Assembly: GCF_030812855.1 (NCBI RefSeq)
Contig: NZ_JAUSTK010000019.1
Location: forward strand, 1-64,000
Reading direction: 5' to 3'
DNA: 64,000 bases
Origin: Paenibacillus wynnii
Lineage (GTDB): Bacteria > Bacillota > Bacilli > Paenibacillales > Paenibacillaceae
Part shown: piece by piece, positions 28,160-37,275 of the stretch
Position numbering within the stretch: position 1 is the first letter of the stretch
Layout: each line of letters begins with the position of its first letter
Program-made: the position numbers and the translations under genes
Notes under the pieces: generated by a model
Seen by the model: the letters and a program-made list of their open reading frames with translations, nothing else
Told to the model about the DNA's origin: nothing
The model's database searches: none

Positions 28160-29938
28160 ATGACAGGCTGGGGCCGTTTTCAAGGCTATACTCTTTCTTC
28201 TTTACGTAAGGATATGATATCAGGGACAATCGTCGGTGTTATTGCCATCCCGTTAGGGATGGCATTTGCTATTGCTTCAGGCGTGAAGCCGGAGTACGGA
28301 ATTTATACAACCATTGTTGCGGGTATTCTAATTTCACTGTTCGGTGGATCCAAATTTCAAATTGGCGGACCTACAGGTGCATTTATCCCCATTTTATTCG
28401 CTATAGGAATGCAGTATGGATATGAGAACCTGCTGATTGCAGGAATGATGGCAGGAGTGTTTCTGGTCATCATGGGATTCTTGAAGCTTGGAGTTCTGAT
28501 CAAGTTTATCCCCAAGCCGCTGACGATAGGCTTTACCGCAGGCATTGCCGTTATCATATTCAGCGGACAAATTGCGAATTTCTTGGGTCTGCGTGATATG
28601 ACGCGGCACGAGAAATTCGTGGATAATATGAGGGAGATTGGTCTCCATATCTCCACAATTAACGTCTATAGCATTCTGACGGCTGCAATTTGCCTCATTG
28701 TTGTGATGCTGACCATTCGATTTGCGCCAAGGGTGCCGGGATCCCTAATCGGTCTTTTAATCGCTACGGTACTTGCAGCACTGTTCTTCAGCGGCAAGGT
28801 GACTACCATCGGTTCTGCATATGGAGCTATTCCTAATACGCTTCCGAGTTTTCACTTTCCAGTGATCACATGGGACCGCATCGTTTCTCTGATCCGCCCT
28901 GCATTCCTAATCGCCATGCTGGGTGCGATTGAATCGCTGTTGTCGGCCGTCGTGGCAGACGGCATGACCGGAGAACGTCATAACAGTAACCATGAGCTAA
29001 TCGGTCAGGGGGTCGCCAATATTATCGCTCCGCTGTTCGGCGGGATTCCGGCAACCGGGGCTATTGCCAGAACAGCTACCAATATTAAGAACGGGGCAAC
29101 CTCACCTATATCGGGGGTAATTCACGGAGTCGTTGTGTTTCTTATTCTTCTGCTGTTTGCTCCGTATGCTTCAGCTATACCGCTCGCTGCTATGGCACCT
29201 ATCCTAATGGTTGTCGCCTGGAATATGAGCGAGCGTAGGGAGTTCCTTCATCTGCTAAAGACCAAAACCGGTGATTCATTGGTTCTGCTCATCACTTTTC
29301 TATTGACGGTGTTTGCTGACCTGACACTTGCGGTTGAGGTGGGACTTGTTCTTGCCGTAATTCTTTTTGTAAAACGGATGGGCGAGGTTCACTTGGTCTC
29401 CAAGGTACTTCCTGATCCGTCTTCAGTTAAGGTAGCAGCGCACATGGTTACAGATAATCATGACTGCCCGCAGATTGGGATTTACAATGTAGAGGGACCG
29501 CTATTTTTCGGGGCTGCTTATAAATTCGACGATACGATGCCCGGTTCAGGTCCGGATGAATCTACTGTTATTTTATTGCGCATGGCAAAGGTCCCATTCA
29601 TGGACACCACCGGAGAGGCTAATTTGGCTGGACTGGTGAAGCAGCTGCAGGCCAACGGGGGAAAACTGATGATATCGAGTATTCAACCGCAACCGCTCAG
29701 TCTGCTGAGAAAGACGGGATTGTATGAAAGCATCGGTGCAGAACATTTCTACGAGCATACCGGTGAAGCTATCAATGATGCGCTGCGCGTTGTCGATAAG
29801 AGTAAATGTGCAGGCTGCAGACATTCTGCCTTCAGAGAATGTAGCGCCCTCTCAGGTATGGATGAAGTATTAAGCCAACGTTCCTTCAAAGGACGCGCAA
29901 AGGCCGGGGTAATGCCTGAGCTCCGCGGCGGAATTTAA
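28160..29938 (+). CDS. SulP family anion transporter
   Basis: 592 residues. Fourteen-helix SulP membrane domain, with the family start GVIAIPLGMAFAIASGVKPE at about 25-45 and the conserved GGIPATGAIARTATN near 295-310. A STAS domain covers about 425-540 (VEGPLFFGAAYKF..., RMAKVPFMDTTGEANL). The C-terminal tail (CAGCRHSAFRECSALSG) carries three cysteines not typical of SulP. Probable sulphate or bicarbonate carrier; the ion cannot be read from sequence. Terminator follows. Confidence 0.9.
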   Translation: MTGWGRFQGYTLSSLRKDMISGTIVGVIAIPLGMAFAIASGVKPEYGIYTTIVAGILISLFGGSKFQIGGPTGAFIPILFAIGMQYGYENLLIAGMMAGVFLVIMGFLKLGVLIKFIPKPLTIGFTAGIAVIIFSGQIANFLGLRDMTRHEKFVDNMREIGLHISTINVYSILTAAICLIVVMLTIRFAPRVPGSLIGLLIATVLAALFFSGKVTTIGSAYGAIPNTLPSFHFPVITWDRIVSLIRPAFLIAMLGAIESLLSAVVADGMTGERHNSNHELIGQGVANIIAPLFGGIPATGAIARTATNIKNGATSPISGVIHGVVVFLILLLFAPYASAIPLAAMAPILMVVAWNMSERREFLHLLKTKTGDSLVLLITFLLTVFADLTLAVEVGLVLAVILFVKRMGEVHLVSKVLPDPSSVKVAAHMVTDNHDCPQIGIYNVEGPLFFGAAYKFDDTMPGSGPDESTVILLRMAKVPFMDTTGEANLAGLVKQLQANGGKLMISSIQPQPLSLLRKTGLYESIGAEHFYEHTGEAINDALRVVDKSKCAGCRHSAFRECSALSGMDEVLSQRSFKGRAKAGVMPELRGGI

Positions 29939-29949
29939 GAAATCAAATG

Positions 29950-29980
29950 AAGCCCGGGCACTCCCAGTGTCCGGGCTTTT
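29950..29980. terminator. Rho-independent terminator of the SulP gene
   Basis: AAGCCCGGGCACT pairs with AGTGTCCGGGCTT, followed by T residues. Confidence 0.85.
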
Positions 29981-30064
29981 ATAATTCATATAGACGTCTG
30001 CTCTGCCTATTTGTACAATTGTAGCTAATACATGTAACTTTGTTGCGGAGGAGAACTTAAACCG

Positions 30065-30736
30065 ATGAAGGAATTAAATTATCCAAAAGTATTTATGCTT
30101 TTGGCCGCTCTGTCGTTGGCAACACTTGCCGTGTATCGTGTAATCTCGTTGCGTACTGATACGTATTATGCTTTTCTGATCTGGAATTTGTTTCTAGCGT
30201 GGATTCCTTTTATGTTCTCGATGACTGTTTACCAATTGGACAAATGGAAAAGAGGAGGGTTTCTCCTGCTTCCTCTTTGTGCGGCATGGTTGTTGTTTTT
30301 TCCGAACGCCCCGTACATCATGACCGATCTCTTGCATCTAACGATAAGGAACAAGAGGTACATAGTCGAGGGCGAAGTACTAAGCCGCTATTGGTATGAC
30401 CTTACCATGCTGTTGTTATTTACCTGGAGTGCTTGGATGACTGGTTTCTTCTCGTTATATCAAATTCAGTCTGTCATTTACCGCAAAACCAGCTTGCTCT
30501 TATCCTGGGTATTTGTTCTGGCAGCCTGCGCTCTGGGCGGCTATGGCGTTCTGCTTGGCAGGGTATACCGTCTTAATAGCTGGGATATACTAACGGATCG
30601 GCATCAGCTCTACAAGCTTATGGTCGACAGTCTAAATCGGCAGTCTGTATTTTTCAGCCTGTTCATCACTTTTGTTCTGCTTGTTATTTACGCTACGCTC
30701 TATAGTTTTCTAAATGCGCGCGGGAAGAAAAGCTAG
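30065..30736 (+). CDS. DUF1361 family membrane protein
   Basis: 223 residues with about six to seven transmembrane segments. The conserved WNLFLAWIPF and WLLFFPNAPYIMTDLLHL motifs of DUF1361 are present, as is the NSWD motif near the end. Function unknown in the family. GGAGG upstream of ATG. Its stop codon overlaps that of the converging alkyltransferase-like gene by 4 nt (CTAG). Confidence 0.85.
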   Translation: MKELNYPKVFMLLAALSLATLAVYRVISLRTDTYYAFLIWNLFLAWIPFMFSMTVYQLDKWKRGGFLLLPLCAAWLLFFPNAPYIMTDLLHLTIRNKRYIVEGEVLSRYWYDLTMLLLFTWSAWMTGFFSLYQIQSVIYRKTSLLLSWVFVLAACALGGYGVLLGRVYRLNSWDILTDRHQLYKLMVDSLNRQSVFFSLFITFVLLVIYATLYSFLNARGKKS

Positions 30737-31050
30737 TCTGTCAGATCGGGGAAGAATTGGAATCTCGTAAGGTCAATCGCGTGTTTCTCATCAAAAATAA
30801 CGCCCTCTCCCAGGAGCTGAAGCTTCTGCATGGAGTTGGACTCGTCTTCAGTGAGGGAGATCATCCCCTTAGCGTTAACCACTCGGTGCCACGGCAAATT
30901 ATACTTACGGCTCATAGAGTGAAGGATTCGAACGACCTGTCGTGCTCCGCGCGGACTGCCTGCAGCGAAGGCGATGCTTCCATAGGTCATAACTTTTCCT
31001 TCTGGAATAGATTGAATAATGCGGATAACTTTTTCCGTGAACGGTGTCAT
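30733..31050 (-). CDS. Alkyltransferase-like protein (ATL)
   Basis: About 105 residues from ATG 31050, with AAAGGAG upstream; a longer frame to 31161 has no such site. It has the MGMT DNA-binding fold: IPEGKVMTYGSIAFAAGSPRGARQV with the arginine finger, then PWHRVVNAKG. The active-site cysteine of O6-alkylguanine transferases (PCHRV) is replaced by W54, which defines ATL proteins. These bind O6-alkylguanine without repairing it and pass the lesion to nucleotide excision repair. Confidence 0.92.
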   Translation of the reverse strand: MTPFTEKVIRIIQSIPEGKVMTYGSIAFAAGSPRGARQVVRILHSMSRKYNLPWHRVVNAKGMISLTEDESNSMQKLQLLGEGVIFDEKHAIDLTRFQFFPDLTD

Positions 31051-31105
31051 TGCGAGAACTCCTTTACCTAGTAGTAGTAACCCAATTATAACAGAGTGGA
31101 CAGAG

Positions 31106-31131
31106 GCCGCAGGTTGCGGCTTCTTTTTTTT
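31106..31131 (+). terminator. Small terminator-like hairpin
   Basis: GCCGCA pairs with TGCGGC across a GGT loop, followed by a T-rich run. It lies in the ATL upstream region and is oriented forward, so it may block transcription into the second ger operon. The rest of 31132-31343 holds only short hairpins, including GCGATACGGAGTATCGC. Confidence 0.55.
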
Positions 31132-31343
31132 GAAATATAAGAAAGTATATGTTTTCAGCACACTTTGCTTATATTTCTACGAGAAACGGATACCTGAAAG
31201 CGATACGGAGTATCGCTGCTTCGGAAGCATAGGCTCCCATTAAGGACGGCAAAGCCGTTTCTTCTTGAGATAACAAAGATGCATAGGAGTGAACGTCTGT
31301 GGGGATAATTTAACAAATTCTATTGCGGCGGGAGTGAGACCCT

Positions 31344-32885
31344 ATGTCTGTGCAAGAAACGGACAATAATCAAGAAAAGTCTTCTTCAAGTAAGACATTA
31401 TCGTCTCTATCGCTTAGTGCCTCATTGGATGAGAATCTAGCCTTATTTCGCAGAATATTTGCCGATGATGGAACGCTCAGAACAAGAATGATTAACAATG
31501 CGTACAGTAAGGAAATTCGTTGTGGCTTGATCTATATTGACGGTATGGCAGACCGGAATCTTATTCAGGAAGCTATTATAAGGCCGCTTATGAGCTTTGA
31601 CTTCGGTGATATTGAGGACTTGCCTGCTGAAGGGCTTATAGATAAAATACAGACCCAGATTGTAAATATTAGTGAAGTAACACTTTTTAAGCAGCCGGAT
31701 GATTTAGTTAGTGCCATTATAGCTGGGTTTTCAGTCTTATTCGTAGATGGAAGTTCCGAAGGTCTAAGTCTTAATGTACAGGGCTGGGAGACTCGTGCCA
31801 TTTCAGAGCCCTCCACAGAAAAAGGGGTCAGGGCACCTCGTGAGGGTTTTACAGAGTCTTTGCCCGTTAATTTGTCACTCATTAGGAGAAGAATTCAGAG
31901 TTCCGACTTAAAAATTATTTTTACGGAGATAGGCACACGTTCCAAAACACAGACATGCCTAGTATATCTGGAAAATCTGGCTTCACCAGATATTCTACAG
32001 GAGCTGCAAAAGCGGCTTGAACAAGTTAAAGTGGATCATATTGCGGATTCGGGTTATCTTGCGGAGTTACTCAGAGATGAGCCATATTCGCCATTTGAAA
32101 TGATTGGGAGCACGGAACGCCCGGATTCTGTGGTCGGTAAAATGATGGAGGGTAGAATAGCTTTGCTGGTAGAAGGCAGCCCATTCGCACTAACACTACC
32201 GTTTTTATTTGTAGAGAATTTTCAGACAAGTGAGGATTATTATTTTAATTTTTATTTTGCTTCAGCTAACCGAATGCTAAGGGTAATGGGGGCTTTTCTG
32301 TCCATTAGTATCCCTGCCCTGTATTTAGCATTGGTATCCTTTAGTCAGGAAATGCTGCCTACCATGTTGCTGCTCAGTATTGCCAATGCGAGAAAGGCGG
32401 TCCCCTTCCCCACCATTGTCGAGGCGATACTAATGCTAACTGTATTTGAGATCCTGCGCGAAGCAGGGGCCCGAATACCAGCCGCTATTGGGCAGGCCGT
32501 AAGCATCGTGGGGGCGCTGGTGCTTGGACAGGCTGCGGTAGATGCCCGCATCGTCAGCGCCCCCATGGTTATTGTTGTTGGCGTAACAGGCATAACATCA
32601 CTGCTTAACCCTCGACTTACGGGGCCGTTGTTGGTGATCAGATTGTTTTTGTTGCTATCCGCTTTCTTGATGGGTTTATATGGATATTTTTTGGGTTTGC
32701 TCGCTATAGTTATTCACTTAATGAGCCTTCGTTCCTTTGGAGTTTCATACATGCTCAAAGTGGGCTCTATCAAACCTCAAGATATTAAGGATTCCGTGTT
32801 CAGAGCCCCGTGGTGGCATCTGTATCTTCATCCGGTAATTGTCGGGGCACGCAATCGAAAGAGAAAGCCTGGGAACAGGCCATGA
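31344..32885 (+). CDS. Spore germinant receptor A subunit, second operon
   Basis: 513 residues. GerA domain with family segments SLIRRRIQSSDLKI, the YSPFEMIGSTERPD block and the membrane part with FPTIVEAILMLTVFEILREAG and GQAVSIVGALVLGQAAVDA. Shorter than the first operon's A subunit, without its extra N-terminal hydrophobic anchor. GGGAGTGAG supplies the binding site. Order A, C, small subunit, B matches the yfkQRST arrangement of Bacillus subtilis rather than the A-B-C order upstream. The stop overlaps the next start (ATGA). Confidence 0.93.
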   Translation: MSVQETDNNQEKSSSSKTLSSLSLSASLDENLALFRRIFADDGTLRTRMINNAYSKEIRCGLIYIDGMADRNLIQEAIIRPLMSFDFGDIEDLPAEGLIDKIQTQIVNISEVTLFKQPDDLVSAIIAGFSVLFVDGSSEGLSLNVQGWETRAISEPSTEKGVRAPREGFTESLPVNLSLIRRRIQSSDLKIIFTEIGTRSKTQTCLVYLENLASPDILQELQKRLEQVKVDHIADSGYLAELLRDEPYSPFEMIGSTERPDSVVGKMMEGRIALLVEGSPFALTLPFLFVENFQTSEDYYFNFYFASANRMLRVMGAFLSISIPALYLALVSFSQEMLPTMLLLSIANARKAVPFPTIVEAILMLTVFEILREAGARIPAAIGQAVSIVGALVLGQAAVDARIVSAPMVIVVGVTGITSLLNPRLTGPLLVIRLFLLLSAFLMGLYGYFLGLLAIVIHLMSLRSFGVSYMLKVGSIKPQDIKDSVFRAPWWHLYLHPVIVGARNRKRKPGNRP

Positions 32886-34042
32886 CTCAAGTGAAGAGAT
32901 TGTTGTCCGCAATACTTTCTGTGTTGATTCTTCTCAGCATCTCGGGCTGCTGGAATTACACGGAGGTCGAGGAAATATCAATTGTAGCCGGTGTAGCCAT
33001 CGATAAGGAACAATCCAGTGGCAAAATATTGTTGACCGCTGAGACGATTGATACCTCAGGGGGGGGAGGGGGTGGTGATAATCAGGCCAGCTCCACCATT
33101 AGCTCTCTTGCGGGGGATACGATGTTTGATATTGTCCGGAGTATGATCACTATGACAGGAAACAAGCTGTTCTGGAGCCATGCCAAGATTATTATTATTA
33201 GTGAAGAGGTGGCCAAGGAGGGGGTATTAAGAGTTATTGATTGGTACAGCAGAGATACGGAGACCCGTTCAGATGTACATATGTTTATTACCAAAGAGAA
33301 GAGAGCCAGGGATATTCTAAACTTGAACAAAACAAAGAATACGATTCTGTCTTTTGAGCTTGATGAAATGATGCAACATGAGAAGTATGTGAGTACAGCT
33401 CCTGTTTCAGACATTTGGGATTTTTTTGACAAGCTGGAATCTCCGGGACAGCATTCTATAGCGCCGCTAGTCTATATCAATGAGAGAGATAATAGAAAAA
33501 CGGAGCGAATCAGCGGGTGTGCTATTTTTGAAAAAGATAAAATGGTTGGAACACTCATCGGGGAAGAAACTAAATATATGCTTTTCGTCAACAATAAGAT
33601 CAAAGGGGGGATACTGCCGGTTAATGATAAGAAAGGAAAACCTGCTTACTCCCTTGAGATTTTCTCTAATAAAACAAAAATAAAGCCAGTATGGGTTAAC
33701 GGAAAACTGAAAATACAGATCAGCACTGAAACGAAAACCGGGTTGGATGAAGTGATGACACCGAATGGATTCCCTGATTTTGAAAAGAAGAAAGAGATTG
33801 AGGAGCTTGCAGAGCAGCAGATGCAGAATAACATGCTTGCCGTAATTCATAAAGTTCAGAAGAAATATAAGTCAGATATTTTTGGATTTGGAGCGAATGT
33901 TCATATGAATATGCCGAAGAAATGGAATAATATGGAGAAAGATTGGGACAAGATCTTTCCTGAACTGCAGGTTGTGGTTGAACCTAAAGTGATTATTGAG
34001 ACCAGTGCCAAAACGACAAGATCTATAAAGTCGGGTGATTAA
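32882..34042 (+). CDS. Spore germinant receptor C lipoprotein, second operon
   Basis: About 386 residues from ATG 32882, which overlaps the A-subunit stop by 4 nt. Lipoprotein signal with lipidated C23 (lipobox ISGC) and the GerC start GCWNYTEVEEISIVAGVAID. A short glycine run (GGGGGGG) around residue 60 is encoded by a G-rich stretch at 33060-33074, which could slip during replication. The C-terminal part has FGFGANVHMNMPKKWNNMEKDWD, as in GerC. Confidence 0.92.
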   Translation: MTQVKRLLSAILSVLILLSISGCWNYTEVEEISIVAGVAIDKEQSSGKILLTAETIDTSGGGGGGDNQASSTISSLAGDTMFDIVRSMITMTGNKLFWSHAKIIIISEEVAKEGVLRVIDWYSRDTETRSDVHMFITKEKRARDILNLNKTKNTILSFELDEMMQHEKYVSTAPVSDIWDFFDKLESPGQHSIAPLVYINERDNRKTERISGCAIFEKDKMVGTLIGEETKYMLFVNNKIKGGILPVNDKKGKPAYSLEIFSNKTKIKPVWVNGKLKIQISTETKTGLDEVMTPNGFPDFEKKKEIEELAEQQMQNNMLAVIHKVQKKYKSDIFGFGANVHMNMPKKWNNMEKDWDKIFPELQVVVEPKVIIETSAKTTRSIKSGD

Positions 34043-34044
34043 AT

Positions 34045-34248
34045 ATGAGCATTTTGATTGTACTTCTATATGTGGGTATCGTGTGGATTGATCCCTATGG
34101 ATTGCTGAAGCAGGGTTTGAAACGTGATTTTTATGTAACCTCTGCGTTATGTCTATTATCTTTCTCGATAGCAGTTGCCTTGGCCATGGATTGGCAGATT
34201 CCCAGCCCTTCACCGTGGATTGTACAATGGGTGGGGAAAATTTTCTAG
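34045..34248 (+). CDS. Small two-pass membrane protein, probable germination D subunit
   Basis: 67 residues, with two hydrophobic stretches (about 1-14 and 30-47) and a proline-rich C-terminus. It begins 2 nt after the C-subunit stop and precedes the B-subunit gene. Size, membrane topology and place match YfkS, and the small D subunits found in some ger operons, which modulate germinant response. Identified by position and topology rather than by strong sequence motifs. Confidence 0.7.
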   Translation: MSILIVLLYVGIVWIDPYGLLKQGLKRDFYVTSALCLLSFSIAVALAMDWQIPSPSPWIVQWVGKIF

Positions 34249-34277
34249 AAAATAGAGGTTTGAACGGGGGTTAAAGT

Positions 34278-35381
34278 ATGAATAAAGAGATTGTACCCGC
34301 AGGGAATTATATCAGTATGATCATCCTGTTTGTATTTGGAAGCTCACTAATTATGGGGGTAACAGGGAAGTCAGGCGGCAGCAGTTGGATTGCGCTACTT
34401 CTCGCCTTGGGGCTGGTTGTACCCTTTCTTATGATCTATGCTCGATTGAGTGTTCTTTTTCCGGGCAAAGATCTTTTTGACATTCTAGTCGCCGTGTTTG
34501 GGAAAATCGGAGGTAAAATACTTTCCTGTTTGTATATATGGTATGCATTGCATCTTGGATCGCTGGTTCTGCGAAATTTCGGGGAATTCTGTAGAACGGT
34601 TGCATTGACAGAAACACCCATGATTGTTCCTATGCTTTTTGTGGGTCTGCTCGGCATCTCGGCTGTTAAAGCAGGAATTGAAGTGATGGGGCGAACGGCT
34701 AGACTTCTACTCGTGTTCAGTATCTTCGTGATCATAATCGTTCAAATCTTAGCCCTCCCCTTGTTCAACTTTGATTTTTTGAGACCTGTATTAGACCCGG
34801 GCTGGGTACCTATCTTAAATGATACCTTTGGTGCTTTTACTTTTCCCTTTGCCGAAACGGTATTGTTTCTGGGTACATTTCGGGCTCTTCCTGAAAAGGG
34901 ATCGGGCTATAAGATACTTCTAAGCGGCTTGTTGATCGCGGGCGCATTGATTACATTTATTTCTGTGCGAAACCTGCTGGTACTTGGCCCTAACGCACTA
35001 ACAAGCCTTTACTTTCCATCCTATGTGGCTGTCAGCAGAATAAATGTGGGCGACTTTTTAACGAGAATTGAGGGGTCGTCTGCTATTGTTTTTTGTACCT
35101 CTCTATTTATTAAAGTCAGCATATGTTTATATGTAGCCAGCACAGGAATGTCTAAAGTTTTTAATTTAAAAAGTTACCGATCAGTTGTGCTTCAAATGGG
35201 GCTTATCATGGTCTATATGTCAGATTTTATATTTAAAGATATTTTTGAAATGCAGCATTTTGCCTTTGAAACCTATAGATATTATGCACTTCCGTTTCAG
35301 GTAATTATCCCGCTAATATTATGGATTGGGGCCGAGCTAGTCATTAGAAAAAAAGGGAATCGAAAGCAAAAATCATCTTAA
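34278..35381 (+). CDS. Spore germinant receptor B subunit, second operon
   Basis: 367 residues, about ten transmembrane helices, GerB/spore permease family. The family pattern PAGNYISMIILFVFGSSLIMG opens the protein; FGAFTFPFAETVLFLGTF matches the conserved FGE-type segment with A in place of G. AACGGGGGTT upstream is a modest binding site. Basic tail (RKKGNRKQKSS). With its A, C and D partners it makes a second inner-membrane receptor. Confidence 0.92.
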   Translation: MNKEIVPAGNYISMIILFVFGSSLIMGVTGKSGGSSWIALLLALGLVVPFLMIYARLSVLFPGKDLFDILVAVFGKIGGKILSCLYIWYALHLGSLVLRNFGEFCRTVALTETPMIVPMLFVGLLGISAVKAGIEVMGRTARLLLVFSIFVIIIVQILALPLFNFDFLRPVLDPGWVPILNDTFGAFTFPFAETVLFLGTFRALPEKGSGYKILLSGLLIAGALITFISVRNLLVLGPNALTSLYFPSYVAVSRINVGDFLTRIEGSSAIVFCTSLFIKVSICLYVASTGMSKVFNLKSYRSVVLQMGLIMVYMSDFIFKDIFEMQHFAFETYRYYALPFQVIIPLILWIGAELVIRKKGNRKQKSS

Positions 35382-35472
35382 GCCTTAGTAATATTTCCAA
35401 ACGTTACATAGAATAGCTATAATAAAGGCATGGAAAACATCCGTATCTTGTTGTTTGAGGAGAGAATGGCCT

Positions 35473-36099
35473 ATGAGCGTAAATCATATTCTTATGCCTT
35501 CATATTGGGGGAGAGAAGTCAGACATACACATATTACGCAAGGCTCCAAGGCGTTGGCTGTTGTTTTTCCCGGGAAAAACTATTCGGCGGAACGGCCACT
35601 GCTGGAGTATGCGGCTAAGGTAGCGAAGGAGTATAACTGCGACATTCTGTTACTGGAGTATGGTTATCAAAGTGCGAGGGTAGATCTGCAACGTGAACAA
35701 ATGAATATTGTTGTTGATGAATGTAAAGCCGCTATTACCTCGCTACCTGTATACGAGAAGTTTTTGTTTATTAGCAAAAGTATGGGGACGGTCATTGCCG
35801 GAAGAATCGCTGAGGAGTTGGAAATACAGAAGAAGACATCACATTTGTATTTAACTCCGCTGCAAGAAACGATACCCTTTATTCAGCAAAGTGCAGGGAG
35901 TGTGATCTACGGCAGCATTGATCAGTTGTTTACGGAGCAGCATTCCTTTGAGATTAGCACTGTCAATAATATCAAAGTGTATAGAATAGATGATGCCAAT
36001 CACTCTTTGGAAGTGGGTACTGTGAACGAATCTCTAGCGATACTTATTGTGATTATTAATTTATATCATGAATATTTCCGGGGTGCATTAAGGATCTAA
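35473..36099 (+). CDS. Alpha/beta hydrolase-like protein
   Basis: About 208 residues from ATG 35473, with GAGGAGAG 8 nt upstream. The hydrolase pattern includes ALAVVFPGKNYSAERPLLEY, a nucleophile elbow variant FISKSMGTVIAGR (serine in place of the usual GXSXG context) and a late histidine in DDANHSLE. Lacks a signal peptide. A TATAAT box lies at 35418-35423. Substrate unknown. Confidence 0.75.
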   Translation: MSVNHILMPSYWGREVRHTHITQGSKALAVVFPGKNYSAERPLLEYAAKVAKEYNCDILLLEYGYQSARVDLQREQMNIVVDECKAAITSLPVYEKFLFISKSMGTVIAGRIAEELEIQKKTSHLYLTPLQETIPFIQQSAGSVIYGSIDQLFTEQHSFEISTVNNIKVYRIDDANHSLEVGTVNESLAILIVIINLYHEYFRGALRI

Positions 36100-36121
36100 G
36101 AGAATTCAGAGGAGGATGGGT

Positions 36122-36418
36122 ATGGTCTTGGAAGTTGCGATGCTGCAGGTAAAATCAGGCTTAACAAACGAGTTCGAGCATAGTTTTAAAGAGGCATCTA
36201 TTCTAATTTCTTCTATTGAAGGTTATTTGGGGCATGAGCTGCAAAAATGTCTAGAGGATGATCATAAGTATCTCCTCTTAGTAAAGTGGCGCAATTTGGA
36301 GGACCACACTGTAGGGTTCAGAGAATCCACTCAATATCAGGAATGGAAAGGCCTATTGCATCATTATTACAGCCCCTTTCCAGTAGTAGAACACTTTACC
36401 CGTATAAGTCTGGATTAA
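36122..36418 (+). CDS. ABM-domain protein
   Basis: About 98 residues from ATG 36122, 6 nt after AGAGGAGG (ATG 36116 abuts it). Single antibiotic-biosynthesis monooxygenase-like domain: LEVAMLQVKSGLTNEFEHSF, GYLGHELQKC and VKWRNLEDHTVGFRESTQYQ. The conserved histidine of the catalytic ABM proteins is present in the first of these motifs only weakly, so activity is doubtful. Directly followed by a kinase-like gene. Confidence 0.75.
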   Translation: MVLEVAMLQVKSGLTNEFEHSFKEASILISSIEGYLGHELQKCLEDDHKYLLLVKWRNLEDHTVGFRESTQYQEWKGLLHHYYSPFPVVEHFTRISLD

Positions 36419-36432
36419 ATAGGGGGATCCAA

Positions 36433-37248
36433 GTGAAGGTGGAGCTTATAGGAGAAGGAAGGACAGCAGAGATACTGCAGCACACCAATCAGACGATTGT
36501 GAAGCTATACCGGGAGAACATTCCAGAACAGAATATACTCCGTGAGTTCAAAATCAGTCAGTTCGTGTATACGCAGGGTATACGTAGCCCGAAGCCTTTT
36601 GAACTCATATCCATTGATGATCGAAAAGGTATTGTATTTGAACAGATTCAGGGCCCTTCGCTACTGAAGATGATTAGCAAGAATCCTTGGAGAGTCAGCC
36701 AATACGCCAAAATGATGGCAGAGCTGCACTATAGCCTGCATAAGCTTGACGCTACGGAAGAGATAGGGCATCAAAAGGAAATGTTAAGCAGATGTATTAA
36801 AGAGGCACCGATGCTTGATATAGGTGAAAAATCGGCTATTTTGTCCTATTTGGAGAACCTCCCGGAGAATCACAAGTTATGCCACGGAGACTTTCATCCG
36901 GATAACGTTCTTTTGGATCAAGAAGCATGGATTATTGATTGGATGACTGGATTAGCCGGAGATCCTAATGGTGACGCTGCACGGTCGGTGATTATGTTCA
37001 GTATAGGAGCTATACCTCAACAAGCCCCTCTACCAGTCAAATTAATGATAGGATTCATTAGGAAGAGATTAACGAAGGGATACATCCGCGAGTATCTCAG
37101 GTTATCAGGTCAATCCTATGCAGATATAGATCAATGGGTACTACCGGTAGCGGCAGCACGATTGGTAGAATGGCTTCCCCACACGGAAAAAGAGCAGCTT
37201 CTTACGGAAATTCGAAAACGTCTGAAGACGCTGTCGGTTAGAGAATGA
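36433..37248 (+). CDS. Aminoglycoside phosphotransferase-family kinase
   Basis: About 271 residues from GTG 36433, with AGGGGG upstream. APH/choline-kinase fold: IVKLYREN (lysine of the N-lobe), the catalytic loop LCHGDFHPDNVLL and the metal-binding D in IIDWMTGLAGDPNGDAAR. It phosphorylates a small alcohol or amino sugar. Nearby genes give no substrate, and nothing indicates it is a resistance enzyme. Confidence 0.85.
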   Translation: MKVELIGEGRTAEILQHTNQTIVKLYRENIPEQNILREFKISQFVYTQGIRSPKPFELISIDDRKGIVFEQIQGPSLLKMISKNPWRVSQYAKMMAELHYSLHKLDATEEIGHQKEMLSRCIKEAPMLDIGEKSAILSYLENLPENHKLCHGDFHPDNVLLDQEAWIIDWMTGLAGDPNGDAARSVIMFSIGAIPQQAPLPVKLMIGFIRKRLTKGYIREYLRLSGQSYADIDQWVLPVAAARLVEWLPHTEKEQLLTEIRKRLKTLSVRE

Positions 37249-37275
37249 ACTAAGAAGAAGGAGAGGCGGTGACTT

